In this document: piece after piece, positions 15,951 to 24,917 of the stretch
How the letters are laid out: the number at the start of each line of letters is the position of its first letter
How positions within the stretch are numbered: position 1 is the first letter of the stretch
Source: Variibacter sp.
GTDB lineage: Bacteria; Pseudomonadota; Alphaproteobacteria; Rhizobiales; Xanthobacteraceae
Direction of reading: 5' to 3'
Length of the DNA stretch: 44,929 nt
Assembly: GCA_019689555.1 (NCBI GenBank)
Contig: JADGHE010000024.1
Coordinates: 1-44,929, forward strand
Translations under genes and position numbers: made by a program
Notes under the pieces: generated by a model
What the model was told of the DNA's origin: nothing
Databases searched by the model: none
Seen by the model: only the letters and a program-made list of their open reading frames with translations

Positions 15951-16829
15951 TCACGCCGCCGCTGCGGCCTGCTGCTTCCGCTCGAGCACGAAATCGTAGC
16001 GGACCAGGTACCAGGGCTCGTCGATCATGTCGCCGTTCGGCGCCTTGCCGGGCGGCTGCTCTTCGAAATCGACGATGAGCTGCTCCTTCACGCCGAACAC
16101 GACGTCGGTGTCGATGTATTCGTCGCCGCGCCGGAACAGATGCGTGATGACCGGGTGATAGCCGGGCGCCTGCAGGTGGAAATGAATGTGCGCCGGCCGC
16201 ATGTGGCTGATCGTCGTGCGCTTCATCAGCTCGCCGACCGTGCCGTCCATCGGGATCGTGTAGCCGATGGGCACGACGGTGCGGATGACGAAGGAGCCGT
16301 CGGCGGCGCTGCGATACACGGCGCGCATCCACGGCTCGTCGACCGCGCGCTGCGCCTCGTAAAGGCCCTCGCCGTCCGTCTGCCACACGTCGAGCAGGGC
16401 GCCGGCGATCGGCTGCCCGTCCGTCCCGCGCACGGTGCCGACCACGATGCACGGAACGCCCGGCGCGCCCTCGGCCATGTTCTGGCCGTTCGCGAGTTCG
16501 GGCGAGCCGTGAACATGGAACGGCCCTTCGACCGTCGTCGGCGTCGCGCCCGTCGCGCGGCGGTTGTTGATCGCATCGACCAGCATGCTGACGCCGAGAA
16601 CGTCCGATGCGAGGATGAATTCCTGTCGCTTTTCGGTGCACAGTTGACCGGTGCGCGTGAGCCAGTCGATGGCCGCGAACCATTCCTCGGGAGTGGGCTC
16701 GACCTCGCGCACGAAGGCATGCAGATGCTTGACGGCGGCGGTCATCACCTGACGCAGACGCGGGTCGGGAATCTGCTGCCAACGCTCGATCGCGAGATCC
16801 GTCAGATTGGCTTCCGTCACATAGGGCAT
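15951..16829 (-). CDS. Intradiol ring-cleavage dioxygenase, hydroxyquinol 1,2-dioxygenase-like
   Basis: A 292-aa non-haem Fe(III) dioxygenase with the N-terminal helical dimerisation domain (about 10-100) and the catalytic beta domain. Iron ligands are visible as Y157 (GEGLYEAQ), Y190 (PIGYTIP), H214 and H216 (RPAHIHFH). The YEAQ context resembles hydroxyquinol 1,2-dioxygenases more than catechol 1,2-dioxygenases, which have YSFF. It would cleave a (hydroxy)catechol to a muconate or maleylacetate type product. The ATG at 16829 follows GGGGAGAGTGGAA. No maleylacetate reductase gene is seen nearby, though a cycloisomerase-like lyase is at 6727-8073. It probably supplies the ring-cleavage step of the local pathway. 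Confidence 0.9.
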   Translation of the reverse strand: MPYVTEANLTDLAIERWQQIPDPRLRQVMTAAVKHLHAFVREVEPTPEEWFAAIDWLTRTGQLCTEKRQEFILASDVLGVSMLVDAINNRRATGATPTTVEGPFHVHGSPELANGQNMAEGAPGVPCIVVGTVRGTDGQPIAGALLDVWQTDGEGLYEAQRAVDEPWMRAVYRSAADGSFVIRTVVPIGYTIPMDGTVGELMKRTTISHMRPAHIHFHLQAPGYHPVITHLFRRGDEYIDTDVVFGVKEQLIVDFEEQPPGKAPNGDMIDEPWYLVRYDFVLERKQQAAAAA

Positions 16830-17112
16830 TTCCACTCTCCCCAAGCTCTTTCGATGTTGCGCGCAGAATATCGTAAAACCGCGCGCCGGGGCAGTGAATT
16901 TTCGCCACCCACGGGCCTCCACGCCGCGCCGCTCGCGCCGCGGCGACGGCCAGCCGCGCCGGCGGGCGCAGGGCGCAGGGCGCATTGTGTCGAGGCCCCG
17001 CATTCTGCCTGCAAGGGTTGCCTGTCGACTTTCGTCGGGGCGGCGCCGCGGTCCGGCGCGACGCCTGTCGGCCGAAAGCGCGCCTTTTGCGAACGACTGC
17101 GCGATCTGCGCG

Positions 17113-17388
17113 TTAACGCTCTGCGCGGCTGATGACCGCCATCAGCTCGGTGAGCTTTTGCCGCTGCTCGGCCCTGTCGCCGGAGCGGATCGCGTGCTCC
17201 ACGCAGTGGTTCACGTGATCGCGCAGAATCTCCTCTTCGAGCCGCCGCAGGGCCGCGCGCGCGGCCGCGATCTGCGTGATCACGTCGATGCAGTAGCGAT
17301 CCTCCTCCACCATGCGCGCAAGCCCGCGCACCTGGCCTTCGATCCGCTTCAGCCTCTTGAGGCACGACGCCTTGATGTCCTTGCGCAT
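17113..17388 (-). CDS. csoR: CsoR-type Cu(I)-sensing transcriptional repressor
   Basis: A 91-aa all-helical DUF156 protein. The Cu(I) ligand set C33, H58, C62 has the same 25- and 4-residue spacing as C36-H61-C65 of Mycobacterium tuberculosis CsoR, arguing for copper over nickel (RcnR) or formaldehyde (FrmR). The RLKRIEGQVRGL segment (12-23) is the conserved DNA/helix 1 region. The ATG at 17388 was chosen over an N-terminal extension because the latter would run across the operator. It is divergent from copA with a 55-bp gap containing the operator. Known family behaviour: apo-protein represses, Cu(I) binding releases DNA. Confidence 0.9.
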   Translation of the reverse strand: MRKDIKASCLKRLKRIEGQVRGLARMVEEDRYCIDVITQIAAARAALRRLEEEILRDHVNHCVEHAIRSGDRAEQRQKLTELMAVISRAER

Positions 17389-17397
17389 GACTGCTAG

Positions 17398-17414
17398 ATA
17401 CCCCACGGGGGTAT
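17398..17414. promoter_or_regulatory. CsoR operator between csoR and copA
   Basis: ATACCCC (17398-17404), ACG, GGGGTAT (17408-17414) is a perfect 7+7 inverted repeat, matching the G-tract/C-tract operator known for CsoR proteins. It lies 10 bp before the csoR start and 30 bp before the copA start, so it can control both. Confidence 0.85.
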
Positions 17415-17443
17415 GACAATCAAGGGGTGCAGCAGGAGCCGCC

Positions 17444-19807
17444 ATGACCCATTCCGCTTGCCACGATCACGCTCACACGCACGGCCACGCGGACGGCCCA
17501 GCGACCCACGATCAGGCGGCGCACGGCGTGCGCGACCCGGTCTGCGGCATGACCGTCGATCCTCATACAACCCCGCACCGGCACCAGTATGCCGGGCACA
17601 CCTATTATTTCTGCTCGGCCGGCTGCCGCGCGAAATTCGCCGCCGACCCTCGCAAATATCTTGGCGAAGCCCGGCCGCCCGAGCCCCTCCCGGAAGGGAC
17701 GATCTACACCTGTCCGATGCACCCCGAGATTCGGCAGGTCGGCCCCGGCTCCTGCCCGATCTGCGGCATGGCGCTCGAGCCCGAGCTTGTGACGGCGGAG
17801 ACCGGCCCGAGCCCCGAGCTCGTCGACATGACGCGCCGGTTTTGGATCGGCCTCGCCCTCACCGTGCCGCTGGTCGCGCTCGAAATGGGCGGCCATTTCC
17901 TGGAACTGCACGCCGTCGTCGGCCGGGCGCTGTCCAACTGGATCCAGTTCGCGCTCGCGACCCCGGCGGTGCTGTGGGCCGGCTGGCCCTTCTTCGTGCG
18001 CGGCTGGCAGTCGCTGCGGACGCGCAATCTTAACATGTTCACGCTGATCGCCATGGGCACCGGCGTCGCCTGGGCGTACAGCGTGGTGGCGACGCTGGCG
18101 CCGGCGGCCTTTCCGCCCGCCTTCCGCGCGCACGACGGCTCGGTCGCCGTCTATTTCGAGGCGGCCGCGGTCATCACCGTGCTGGTGCTGCTCGGGCAGG
18201 TGCTGGAGCTGCGCGCGCGCGAGCAGACCTCCGGCGCGATCCGCGCGCTGCTCGATCTTGCGCCGAAGACCGCGCGCCGCATCGCCGACGGCGGCCGCGA
18301 GGACGAAATCCCGCTCGAAGCCGTCGCGGTGGGCGACCGTCTGCGCGTGCGCCCTGGCGAGAAGGTGCCGGTGGACGGCACGATCGTCGAGGGCCGCGCC
18401 TCGCTCGACGAATCGACGATCACCGGCGAGTCGATGCCGGTCACCAAGGAAGCGGGCGCGAAGGTGATCGGCGGCACGATCAACGTGAGCGGCGGGTTCG
18501 TCATGCGCGCCGAGCGGGTGGGGCGCGACACGATGCTCGCGCGGATCGTGCAGATGGTCGCGGCCGCGCAGCGCTCGCGCGCACCGATCCAGCGTCTCGC
18601 CGATCAGGTGTCCGGCTGGTTCGTGCCGCTCGTGATTTTGGTCGCGATCGCCGCCTTCGCCGCATGGGCGACGTTCGGCCCCGAGCCGCGCTTCGCCTAT
18701 GGGCTCGTCGCTGCCGTGACGGTGCTCATCATTGCCTGTCCCTGCGCGCTCGGCCTCGCCACGCCGATGTCGATCATGGTCGGCGTGGGGCGCGGCGCGC
18801 AGGAGGGCATGCTCATCAAGAACGCCGAGGCGCTGGAGCGGCTCGAAAAGGTCGACACGATCGTGCTCGACAAGACCGGCACGCTGACGGAAGGGCGGCC
18901 GCGGGTGCTGGCCGTGCGACCGGCCGAAGGGTTCTCCGAAGAGGAGGCTCTCCGCCTCGCGGCGAGCGTGGAGCAGGCGAGCGAGCATCCGCTCGCGCGC
19001 GCCGTCGTCGAGGCGGCGGCCGCGCGCGGCCTTGCGCCGGCGCGCGTGCGCGGCTTCGACTCGCCGGCCGGCAAGGGCGCGATCGGCCTCGTGGAGGGTC
19101 GCCGCGTCGTGCTCGGCAACAGCCGCTTTCTGAACGAACTCGCGATCGCCACCTCGTCCCTCGAGGCGGAGGCCGAACGCCTGCGCGGCGAGGGCGCAAC
19201 GGCGGTCTTCCTGGCGGTCGACGGCAAGGCGACCGCGGTCATCGCCATCGGCGATCCGATCAAGGCGACGACGCCCGATGCGCTGCGGGCGCTCGCCGGC
19301 GAGGGAATCCGCGTCGTCATGCTGACCGGCGATCATCGGGTGACGGCGGAAGCCGTCGCCCGGCGCCTCGGCATCGCCGAGGTGAAGGCGGAGGTGCTGC
19401 CGGAGGACAAGAGCGCCGCGATCGCGGCGTTGCGGCGCGAAGGCCGCGTCGTCGCGATGGCCGGCGACGGCGTCAACGACGCCCCGGCGCTCGCCGCGGC
19501 CGACGTCGGCATCGCCATGGGCAGCGGCACGGACGTCGCGATCGAGAGCGCCGGCGTGACGCTGGTCAAGGGCGATCTCACCGGCATCGTGCGCGCGCGC
19601 CGCCTTTCGGCCGCGACCATGCGCAACATCCGCCAGAACCTCTTTTTCGCCTTCGTCTACAATGCCGCCGGCGTGCCGATCGCGGCCGGCGTGCTCTACC
19701 CGGTGTTCGGCCTTCTGCTTTCGCCCATCATGGCTGCCGCCGCCATGGCGCTTTCGTCCGTGAGCGTGATCGCCAACGCCCTGCGGCTGCGCCGGACGGC
19801 GCTTTAG
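17444..19807 (+). CDS. copA: Copper-translocating P1B-type ATPase (Cu+ exporter)
   Basis: A 787-aa P-type ATPase. N-terminal modules are a His-rich tail ([12 protein letters not shown]), a YHS domain (about 31-72: DPVCGM and CSAGC) and a second metal-binding domain (about 87-112: YTCPMHPE and CPICGM); no classical CxxC HMA domain is present. The membrane part has the Cu-specific CPC motif (432-434), the phosphorylated Asp is D476 in DKTGT, with TGES, SEHPLA and GDGVNDAP following, and the N/SS residues of the last helices (YNAAG, MALSS) fit P1B-1 ATPases. It pumps Cu(I) out of the cytoplasm. The start ATG follows GCAGGAG. Expression is presumably derepressed by copper through the adjacent CsoR site. 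Confidence 0.96.
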   Translation: MTHSACHDHAHTHGHADGPATHDQAAHGVRDPVCGMTVDPHTTPHRHQYAGHTYYFCSAGCRAKFAADPRKYLGEARPPEPLPEGTIYTCPMHPEIRQVGPGSCPICGMALEPELVTAETGPSPELVDMTRRFWIGLALTVPLVALEMGGHFLELHAVVGRALSNWIQFALATPAVLWAGWPFFVRGWQSLRTRNLNMFTLIAMGTGVAWAYSVVATLAPAAFPPAFRAHDGSVAVYFEAAAVITVLVLLGQVLELRAREQTSGAIRALLDLAPKTARRIADGGREDEIPLEAVAVGDRLRVRPGEKVPVDGTIVEGRASLDESTITGESMPVTKEAGAKVIGGTINVSGGFVMRAERVGRDTMLARIVQMVAAAQRSRAPIQRLADQVSGWFVPLVILVAIAAFAAWATFGPEPRFAYGLVAAVTVLIIACPCALGLATPMSIMVGVGRGAQEGMLIKNAEALERLEKVDTIVLDKTGTLTEGRPRVLAVRPAEGFSEEEALRLAASVEQASEHPLARAVVEAAAARGLAPARVRGFDSPAGKGAIGLVEGRRVVLGNSRFLNELAIATSSLEAEAERLRGEGATAVFLAVDGKATAVIAIGDPIKATTPDALRALAGEGIRVVMLTGDHRVTAEAVARRLGIAEVKAEVLPEDKSAAIAALRREGRVVAMAGDGVNDAPALAAADVGIAMGSGTDVAIESAGVTLVKGDLTGIVRARRLSAATMRNIRQNLFFAFVYNAAGVPIAAGVLYPVFGLLLSPIMAAAAMALSSVSVIANALRLRRTAL

Positions 19808-20002
19808 CCGGCGGCGTATGGCCGTCGCCGCCCGCCGCGGTGGAGACGAAGGAGCGCAGGCCGCGGCCGGCGCGGCCCGCGGATGCCGTGATAATCTCAG
19901 CCGGCGGCCGGGCGGTCCGGCGGGCCTTGCGGCGCAGGCGGCCGCTGCGCGCCGCCGTGGCGGACGCCGCAACCACCCGCCGGACGGAGCCTCGGCGTCT
20001 CG

Positions 20003-20506
20003 TCAGTGCGTGTGGTCGTGCGACTTCGCCCTTTGCGCGCCAATGGGCTCGACCTTGTATTCCACGTCCACCGTGCCCGCCTTCTCGAAAGTGAGCCGGC
20101 CGCGCAGAACCTCGCCCTGCTTGAGCGGCTGCTTGAGCTCCGTGAACATCAGGTGAAAGCCGCCGGGCTTGAACGCGACGGTCTCGCCCGGCTTGATTTC
20201 GAGCCCGTTGGGCAGAGCGCGCATCTTCATGACGCCGTCCTCCACCTTCATCTCGTGGATCTCGAAACCGCCGGCATTGGTGAGCGATCCGCCGACGAGA
20301 CGGTCGGGCGTGCTGCCGGTGTTGGTGATGGTGAGATAGCCGCCGGCGATGGTGGCGCCGTGGGGCGTGGCGCGCGTCCACGGCTGGTCGATGACCAGCG
20401 GGCCCAGCCTGAATTGCTGGGCCATGGCCTGCGGCGCGAGCGCGGCGGACAATGCGGCGGCGAGAACGAGTGCCGCCCGCTTCGGGAACCTGCCCGTGAC
20501 GATCAT
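20003..20506 (-). CDS. Periplasmic copper chaperone PCu(A)C
   Basis: A 167-aa secreted protein with a Sec signal peptide (cleavage near AMA-Q, residue 29). The cupredoxin-like PCu(A)C core has Cu(I) ligands H84 (IHEM), M95 (MKM), H118 and M120 (GFHLMF). A His-rich C-terminal tail (KSHDHTH) could bind Cu(II). Such chaperones deliver copper to the CuA site of cytochrome c oxidase or scavenge periplasmic copper. It is convergent with copA and lies 93 bp downstream of a DUF2946 gene on the same strand, a pairing common in Proteobacteria. Confidence 0.93.
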   Translation of the reverse strand: MIVTGRFPKRAALVLAAALSAALAPQAMAQQFRLGPLVIDQPWTRATPHGATIAGGYLTITNTGSTPDRLVGGSLTNAGGFEIHEMKVEDGVMKMRALPNGLEIKPGETVAFKPGGFHLMFTELKQPLKQGEVLRGRLTFEKAGTVDVEYKVEPIGAQRAKSHDHTH

Positions 20507-20599
20507 GACAATTTCTCCATCGTGTGCCCGATCCCGCGCGGGAAGGCGGGCCGTGTTTTGGGTTGAGGCTGTGGCGCCTGACGAGGCGCCGGCTTTGCG

Positions 20600-21043
20600 T
20601 CACACGACGGGAGGAGCGCGCGGGCGATGGGCCGAGCGGCCGCGCGCGGCCTGCGCCCGGTCCGTGGCGCGCGGCAGGGATGGGACGGCAGCCGCGATAC
20701 GGGCTGCGCCGGCCTGCCCCGGAGGGGCGACCGCGCCGGAGGCCGGCGAACAGGGGCAGCAGGCGCCGCAGCCGTGCGGATCGTGCGGGGCGGACGGCGC
20801 TTGGCCTGCGCCGGCAGGCGTGCAGACGACTCCCGCCTCAGGCGGCGCGGCCGAGTGCTGCCCGGCGGACACGCCCGCGGCGACCGCGGCGAACACCGTC
20901 TGCAGCAGCAGCGCATACACGGCCGCGAAAGCCGCAAGCGCCGCGAAAGGGCCGCCGCACCGGCGCCGGGGTCCGGAAAACGCGCCGCCGGCGCCGCGCG
21001 CCCGACGGGCCGTTGCAGCCGCATGTCTTCGCCTCGGGGCCAT
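20600..21043 (-). CDS. DUF2946-like small periplasmic/membrane protein
   Basis: A 147-aa protein: an Arg-rich N-terminus, one hydrophobic segment (about 31-58) that may be a signal anchor, then a Cys/His-rich part with C74, PHDPHGCGACCPC (87-98) and a low-complexity Ala/Arg tail. Cysteine and histidine spacing matches DUF2946 proteins, which are usually encoded beside PCu(A)C or TonB copper receptors; their function is unknown but copper handling is suspected. The basic first 25 residues may be an overextended start, yet no better Met follows. Probable operon with the PCu(A)C gene. Confidence 0.65.
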   Translation of the reverse strand: MAPRRRHAAATARRARGAGGAFSGPRRRCGGPFAALAAFAAVYALLLQTVFAAVAAGVSAGQHSAAPPEAGVVCTPAGAGQAPSAPHDPHGCGACCPCSPASGAVAPPGQAGAARIAAAVPSLPRATDRAQAARGRSAHRPRAPPVV

Positions 21044-21267
21044 CGCCGATGGTGATGGCTCGGGGGCGGACGCGCGTCAAGCTTCGCCGGCCGCCGCGGG
21101 ACGGCGCGGGCGGGCGCCCGCGGGCGCCGCGCCGAGCCCCGTGGACGGCGGCGCGGGCGGCGCGCTATGCGATAAGATCGGTTGCGCAGCGCAGACTGCG
21201 CCAAGACAACGCCCCGGCGCCGTTCGACTCGCCGCGCGAGCGTGCGGCGCCGCCCAAGGAGGAGCCC

Positions 21268-22437
21268 ATGTATTCGCACCCCGGTGTCAAAACGAGCGCC
21301 GACTTCCCGATTCCCGACACGATGAAGGCGTGGGTGCTCGGCAATCCCGGCGAGCTCACGCTGACCGAGAAGCCCGTTCCCGTGCCGAAAAAGGGCGAGG
21401 TGCTGGTGCGCATCGACGCGGTCGCGATCTGCGCCACCGATCTCGACAACATCTATCACGGGCCGCCCGCCATGATCCAAGGCGGGCTGCCGTTCAACAA
21501 GAACTGGACGCCCGGCCACGAATACATGGGAACGGTCGTCGCGCTCGGGCCGGGGGTCGACGAATTCGGGATCGGGCAGCGGGTCGCCGTCGAGATTCAT
21601 GCGGGCTGCGGCCAGTGCAAGCGCTGCCGGCAGGGCATGTACACGTCCTGCCTCAACTACGGGCTCAACTACGGCGACGTCGACAAGGGCCACCGCGCCA
21701 ACGGCTTCACGACCGACGGCGGCTTCTGCGAGTATCAGGTCAACCACGTCAACACGCTCGTCGCGGTCTCGGACGAGATGTCGGACGAGGAGGCGACCCT
21801 GGTCGTCACCGCCGGCACCGCCATGTACGGCCTGACCGAACTGGGCGGGCTCATCGCGGGCGAAAGCGTCGCGGTGATCGGGCCAGGGCCGATCGGCCTT
21901 CTGTGCGTCGCGGTCGCCAAGGCGCTCGGCGCGCAGCCCGTGATCCTGACGGGCACGCGCGACAATCGCCTGCAAATCGGCCGCGAGCTCGGCGCCGACC
22001 ATGTGATCAACGTGCGCAACGAACCGGACGTCGTCGCCGCAGTGAGAAAGCTCGGCGGGGGCAGGGGCGTCGACTATGTGGTGGAGTGTTCGGGCGCGGC
22101 GAACGCCATCAACGACGCGCTCCACATGGTGAACCGCGGCGGCAAGGTGTGCCTGGCGGCCTTTCCGCACGAGCAGGTGCCGGTCGACGTGGCGCATATC
22201 GTGCGCAACAACATCTACGTCTACGGCATCCGCGGCGAGGGCAGGAGCGCGACGCACCGGGCCGAGGCTTTCATGCGGCAGAAGCGGTTCGACGCGACGA
22301 AGATCCACACGCACACCTTCGCCCTCGCGGACCTGCCGGAGGCGCTGCGCTACGCCAAGGACCGCATCGACGATGCGATCAAGGTGGTCGTGAAGCGGGA
22401 CTATCGGCCCGGCGCGCAGCGCGCGGCCGCTGCGTGA
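21268..22437 (+). CDS. Zinc-dependent medium-chain alcohol dehydrogenase
   Basis: A 389-aa MDR enzyme. Catalytic zinc ligands are C55 (AICATD) and H84-E85 (PGHEYMG); the structural zinc site is C114, C117, C120 and C128. The NAD(P) motif is GPGPIGLL. The ATG at 21268 is defined by AAGGAGGA 5 bases upstream; about 19 residues precede the usual MKAW start, an unusual N-terminal extension. It belongs with the threonine/sorbitol/alcohol dehydrogenase group; the substrate cannot be read from sequence. It stands alone, convergent with mntH with only 14 bp between stops, so no separate terminator fits. Confidence 0.92.
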   Translation: MYSHPGVKTSADFPIPDTMKAWVLGNPGELTLTEKPVPVPKKGEVLVRIDAVAICATDLDNIYHGPPAMIQGGLPFNKNWTPGHEYMGTVVALGPGVDEFGIGQRVAVEIHAGCGQCKRCRQGMYTSCLNYGLNYGDVDKGHRANGFTTDGGFCEYQVNHVNTLVAVSDEMSDEEATLVVTAGTAMYGLTELGGLIAGESVAVIGPGPIGLLCVAVAKALGAQPVILTGTRDNRLQIGRELGADHVINVRNEPDVVAAVRKLGGGRGVDYVVECSGAANAINDALHMVNRGGKVCLAAFPHEQVPVDVAHIVRNNIYVYGIRGEGRSATHRAEAFMRQKRFDATKIHTHTFALADLPEALRYAKDRIDDAIKVVVKRDYRPGAQRAAAA

Positions 22438-22451
22438 GGCGCGGCCGTCCG

Positions 22452-23804
22452 CTAGCGGAACAGCTGGTCGACCAGCAGCTTCACGTTCAGCACGATGATG
22501 ATGGCGGCGACGAGCGCCGCCACCGCCGTCAACCAGCGGGGCGCCACGAGTTCGCCCATCTTGCGCCTGTCGCCGGTGAACATCACCAGCGGCACGACGG
22601 CGAAGGAAAGCTGCAGGCTCAAAATCACCTGGCTGAGGATCAGGAGCTGCGCCGTGCCCTTCTCCCCGTACCAGATGGTGACGGTCGCCGCCGGCACGAT
22701 GGCGATGGCGCGCGTCGTGAGCCGGCGCAGCCAGGGCGGCAGGCGGATGTCCAAAAAGCCTTCCATCACGATCTGGCCGGACAGCGTCGCCGTCACGGTC
22801 GAGTTCAGTCCGCAGCACAGAAGCGCGATCGCAAACAGGGTGGGGGCGATTGCCGAGCCGAGCAGCGGCGCCAGGAAGGAGTGAACCTGATCGAGCTCCG
22901 CCACCTCGGTCTTGCCGGTGCGGTGGAAGGTCGCCGCCGCCAGGATGAGGATCGACGCATTGATGAGCAGCGCGAACATCAGCGCAATGGTGGAGTCGAT
23001 CGTCGCGAGCTTGATGGCCTCGCGCTTGTCCTCCACCGAATCGCCGAAACGGCGCGTCTGCACGACCCCGGAGTGCAGATAAAGATTGTGGGGCATCACG
23101 GTCGCGCCGAGGATGCCGAGCGAGAGATAGAGCATGTCGGGATTGGTGACGATCTCGGTCGTCGGCGCAAATCCGCGGATGACGGCGCCGAGATCCGGAT
23201 TGGCCATCGCGATCTGGATCGCGAAGCAGACCGTGATGACGCCGAGCAGCGTGACGACGAAGGCCTCGACCCACCGGAACCCGAGATTCTGCATCCAGAG
23301 GATGAGGAAGACGTCGAGCGCCGTGAGGAGAACCCCGATTTCGAGCGGGATGCCGAACAGGAGGTTCAAGCCGATGGCGGTGCCGATCACCTCGGCAAGA
23401 TCGGTGGCGCAGATCGCAATCTCGGCAAGCGCCCACAAAGGATAGGAGGCCCAGCGTGGAAAGGCGTCGCGGCAGGCCTGCGCGAGATCGCGCCCGGCGC
23501 CGATGCCGAGACGCGCGCACAGCGCCTGGAGGATGATCGCCATGATGTTGGCGAGCAGCGCGACGGTGAGCAGCGCATAGCCGAACCGGGAGCCGCCGGC
23601 GAGCGAAGTCGCCCAGTTGCCGGGGTCCATATAGCCGACGGCGACCAGATAGCCGGGACCAAGAAAGGCCAGCACCTTGCGCCAGGACGGGCCGGCGGGC
23701 CGGGTTTTGATCGACCCGAAGACCTCGGACAGCGAGGGGTTCCCGCGCGGCCGGCGCCAGCCGCCTTCCTGCGCCATGCCATTCGCCGTTGATTCGACGA
23801 CCAT
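22452..23804 (-). CDS. mntH: Nramp family divalent metal (Mn2+/Fe2+) transporter
   Basis: A 450-aa inner-membrane transporter with about 11 helices. The Nramp metal site is evident: DPGN in helix 1 (D60-N63) and MPHN in helix 6 ([12 protein letters not shown]). The long hydrophilic N-terminus (1-43) is typical of rhizobial MntH. It imports manganese (and iron) with protons. The promoter region carries a perfect palindrome of Fur/Mur type, indicating metal-dependent repression. Confidence 0.94.
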   Translation of the reverse strand: MVVESTANGMAQEGGWRRPRGNPSLSEVFGSIKTRPAGPSWRKVLAFLGPGYLVAVGYMDPGNWATSLAGGSRFGYALLTVALLANIMAIILQALCARLGIGAGRDLAQACRDAFPRWASYPLWALAEIAICATDLAEVIGTAIGLNLLFGIPLEIGVLLTALDVFLILWMQNLGFRWVEAFVVTLLGVITVCFAIQIAMANPDLGAVIRGFAPTTEIVTNPDMLYLSLGILGATVMPHNLYLHSGVVQTRRFGDSVEDKREAIKLATIDSTIALMFALLINASILILAAATFHRTGKTEVAELDQVHSFLAPLLGSAIAPTLFAIALLCCGLNSTVTATLSGQIVMEGFLDIRLPPWLRRLTTRAIAIVPAATVTIWYGEKGTAQLLILSQVILSLQLSFAVVPLVMFTGDRRKMGELVAPRWLTAVAALVAAIIIVLNVKLLVDQLFR

Positions 23805-23836
23805 TCTCGATCCCTTCCCAGGTTTTCGGCCGTCCG

Positions 23837-23864
23837 ACTATAGATTGTTGCGAATAATTCGCAA
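23837..23864 (-). promoter_or_regulatory. mntH promoter overlapped by a Fur/Mur-like palindrome
   Basis: On the minus strand, TTGCGA (23859-23864) and TATAGT (23837-23842) are separated by 16 bp, a good sigma-70-type promoter about 33 bases before the mntH ATG. The perfect inverted repeat TTGCGAA-TAA-TTCGCAA occupies 23848-23864, covering the -35 box and spacer, so a bound repressor would block RNA polymerase. The sequence resembles alphaproteobacterial Fur/Mur sites; no regulator gene is in the window. Confidence 0.7.
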
Positions 23865-24475
23865 TTGCAAAAGCGGCGCCCAATAAGCTTCTCAAGGACA
23901 CGACCCACGACAGGCGGGCCCGCGCGCCGCGGGACGCGGGAAGAACACTCGAATCGGAGGGCCCGAATCGGAGGGCCAATGTGGCGGACCCACGCGCGCG
24001 CGGCGGGCGTCGGGATGGTCTCTCGTCATTGTAATACTTGCCTTTTCTCATCGGGCGGCCCCCGCGCGCGCGGCGGGACGCTGCGGCGCGCAGGCTGCGG
24101 CGCGCGGGCCACGTAGAAGGGCAAGGCGCGGGGCAGACTTGAGAGCGCGGCCGGCAAGCCCAGCCGCCCGGGCACGGGGGCGGAGAGTCGGGCGGGTGGG
24201 GCTGCGGCGCCTGTTCAGGGATCGAGTTCGGCGGACATCTCGGAATGGAATGGAGACGCATCCAGCGAGGCGCGGCGCCGCGACACGGCGAATCGCGCCT
24301 TCGCGAACGCGCCGCTCCCCGCGGCGGCACAGGGCCGCTCGCTCTCGGCGGCCGCCTGGTGGTCCGGCCTCCTCCGGTCTTGCGCCTGCGGCCGTCCCGT
24401 CGGCTGGAACGCGGCTCCTGCGGCGCGCGTTGAGGCAGGCCACCGAGCCGCGAAGGCTCGCACAGGGAGCGGCTG
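23865..24475. other. Non-coding stretch between mntH and a small ORF
   Basis: About 610 bases without a credible gene; the long open frames crossing it on both strands are low-complexity Arg/Ala/Pro readings typical of this GC content. It contains a tandem 14-bp duplication (CGAATCGGAGGGCC at 23950-23963 and 23964-23977) and an AT-richer island at about 24015-24050. No RNA gene was recognised. Confidence 0.4.
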
Positions 24476-24652
24476 ATGCAACGGCAGAACAGGCCCCGCG
24501 ACCCCGACCTCTGGCCGAGCGAGGACGATCTCCAGCGCGAGCGCCTCGGACCGCGCGGGGTGCCGGGTGAGCCCGATCCCGCGCGCATGACGCCCGAGCG
24601 CCGGAAGAAAATGCCGCCCGACGGAGGCCAAGCGCCCGAACACACGGCCTGA
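24476..24652 (+). CDS. Short hypothetical protein, 58 aa
   Basis: The ATG at 24476 is preceded by CAGGGAGC and opens a 58-codon frame: MQRQNRPRDPDLWPSEDDL at the start, then GVPGEPDPARMTPERRKKM. The product is hydrophilic and charged, rich in Pro, Arg, Asp and Glu, with no membrane segment or Cys. Third-position GC is high as in real genes here, but short frames of this kind also occur by chance. No family recognised. Confidence 0.4.
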   Translation: MQRQNRPRDPDLWPSEDDLQRERLGPRGVPGEPDPARMTPERRKKMPPDGGQAPEHTA

Positions 24653-24830
24653 GGGGATTTTCGCGGCATGGGATTGGCCCGGCGCCGGGAAGCCAAGGTG
24701 TCGCGTCCCCGGGCGAGGTGCCGCCGGCGGTCCGCCCGCCCGCGGCCCGGCCGATCCATTCGCCGCGTCGACCGATCGCGCAATGCCCGGCCATGGGCCG
24801 GCGGTGACGCGCCGCCATCTCCGATCGACA

Positions 24831-24859
24831 TTGTCTTTGCGGCGCTTCTCGCGTAGAAG
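24831..24859 (+). promoter_or_regulatory. Possible asd promoter
   Basis: TTGTCT (24831-24836) and TAGAAG (24854-24859) are spaced 17 bp and lie 58-87 bases before the asd ATG. The match to consensus is moderate, but it is the only reasonable pair in this GC-rich leader. Confidence 0.4.
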
Positions 24860-24917
24860 CGCGTGCAATTCCGTTGCCGTGAAGGACGTTTCGGCCGAAG
24901 AATTCGGAGCGCAAGCA

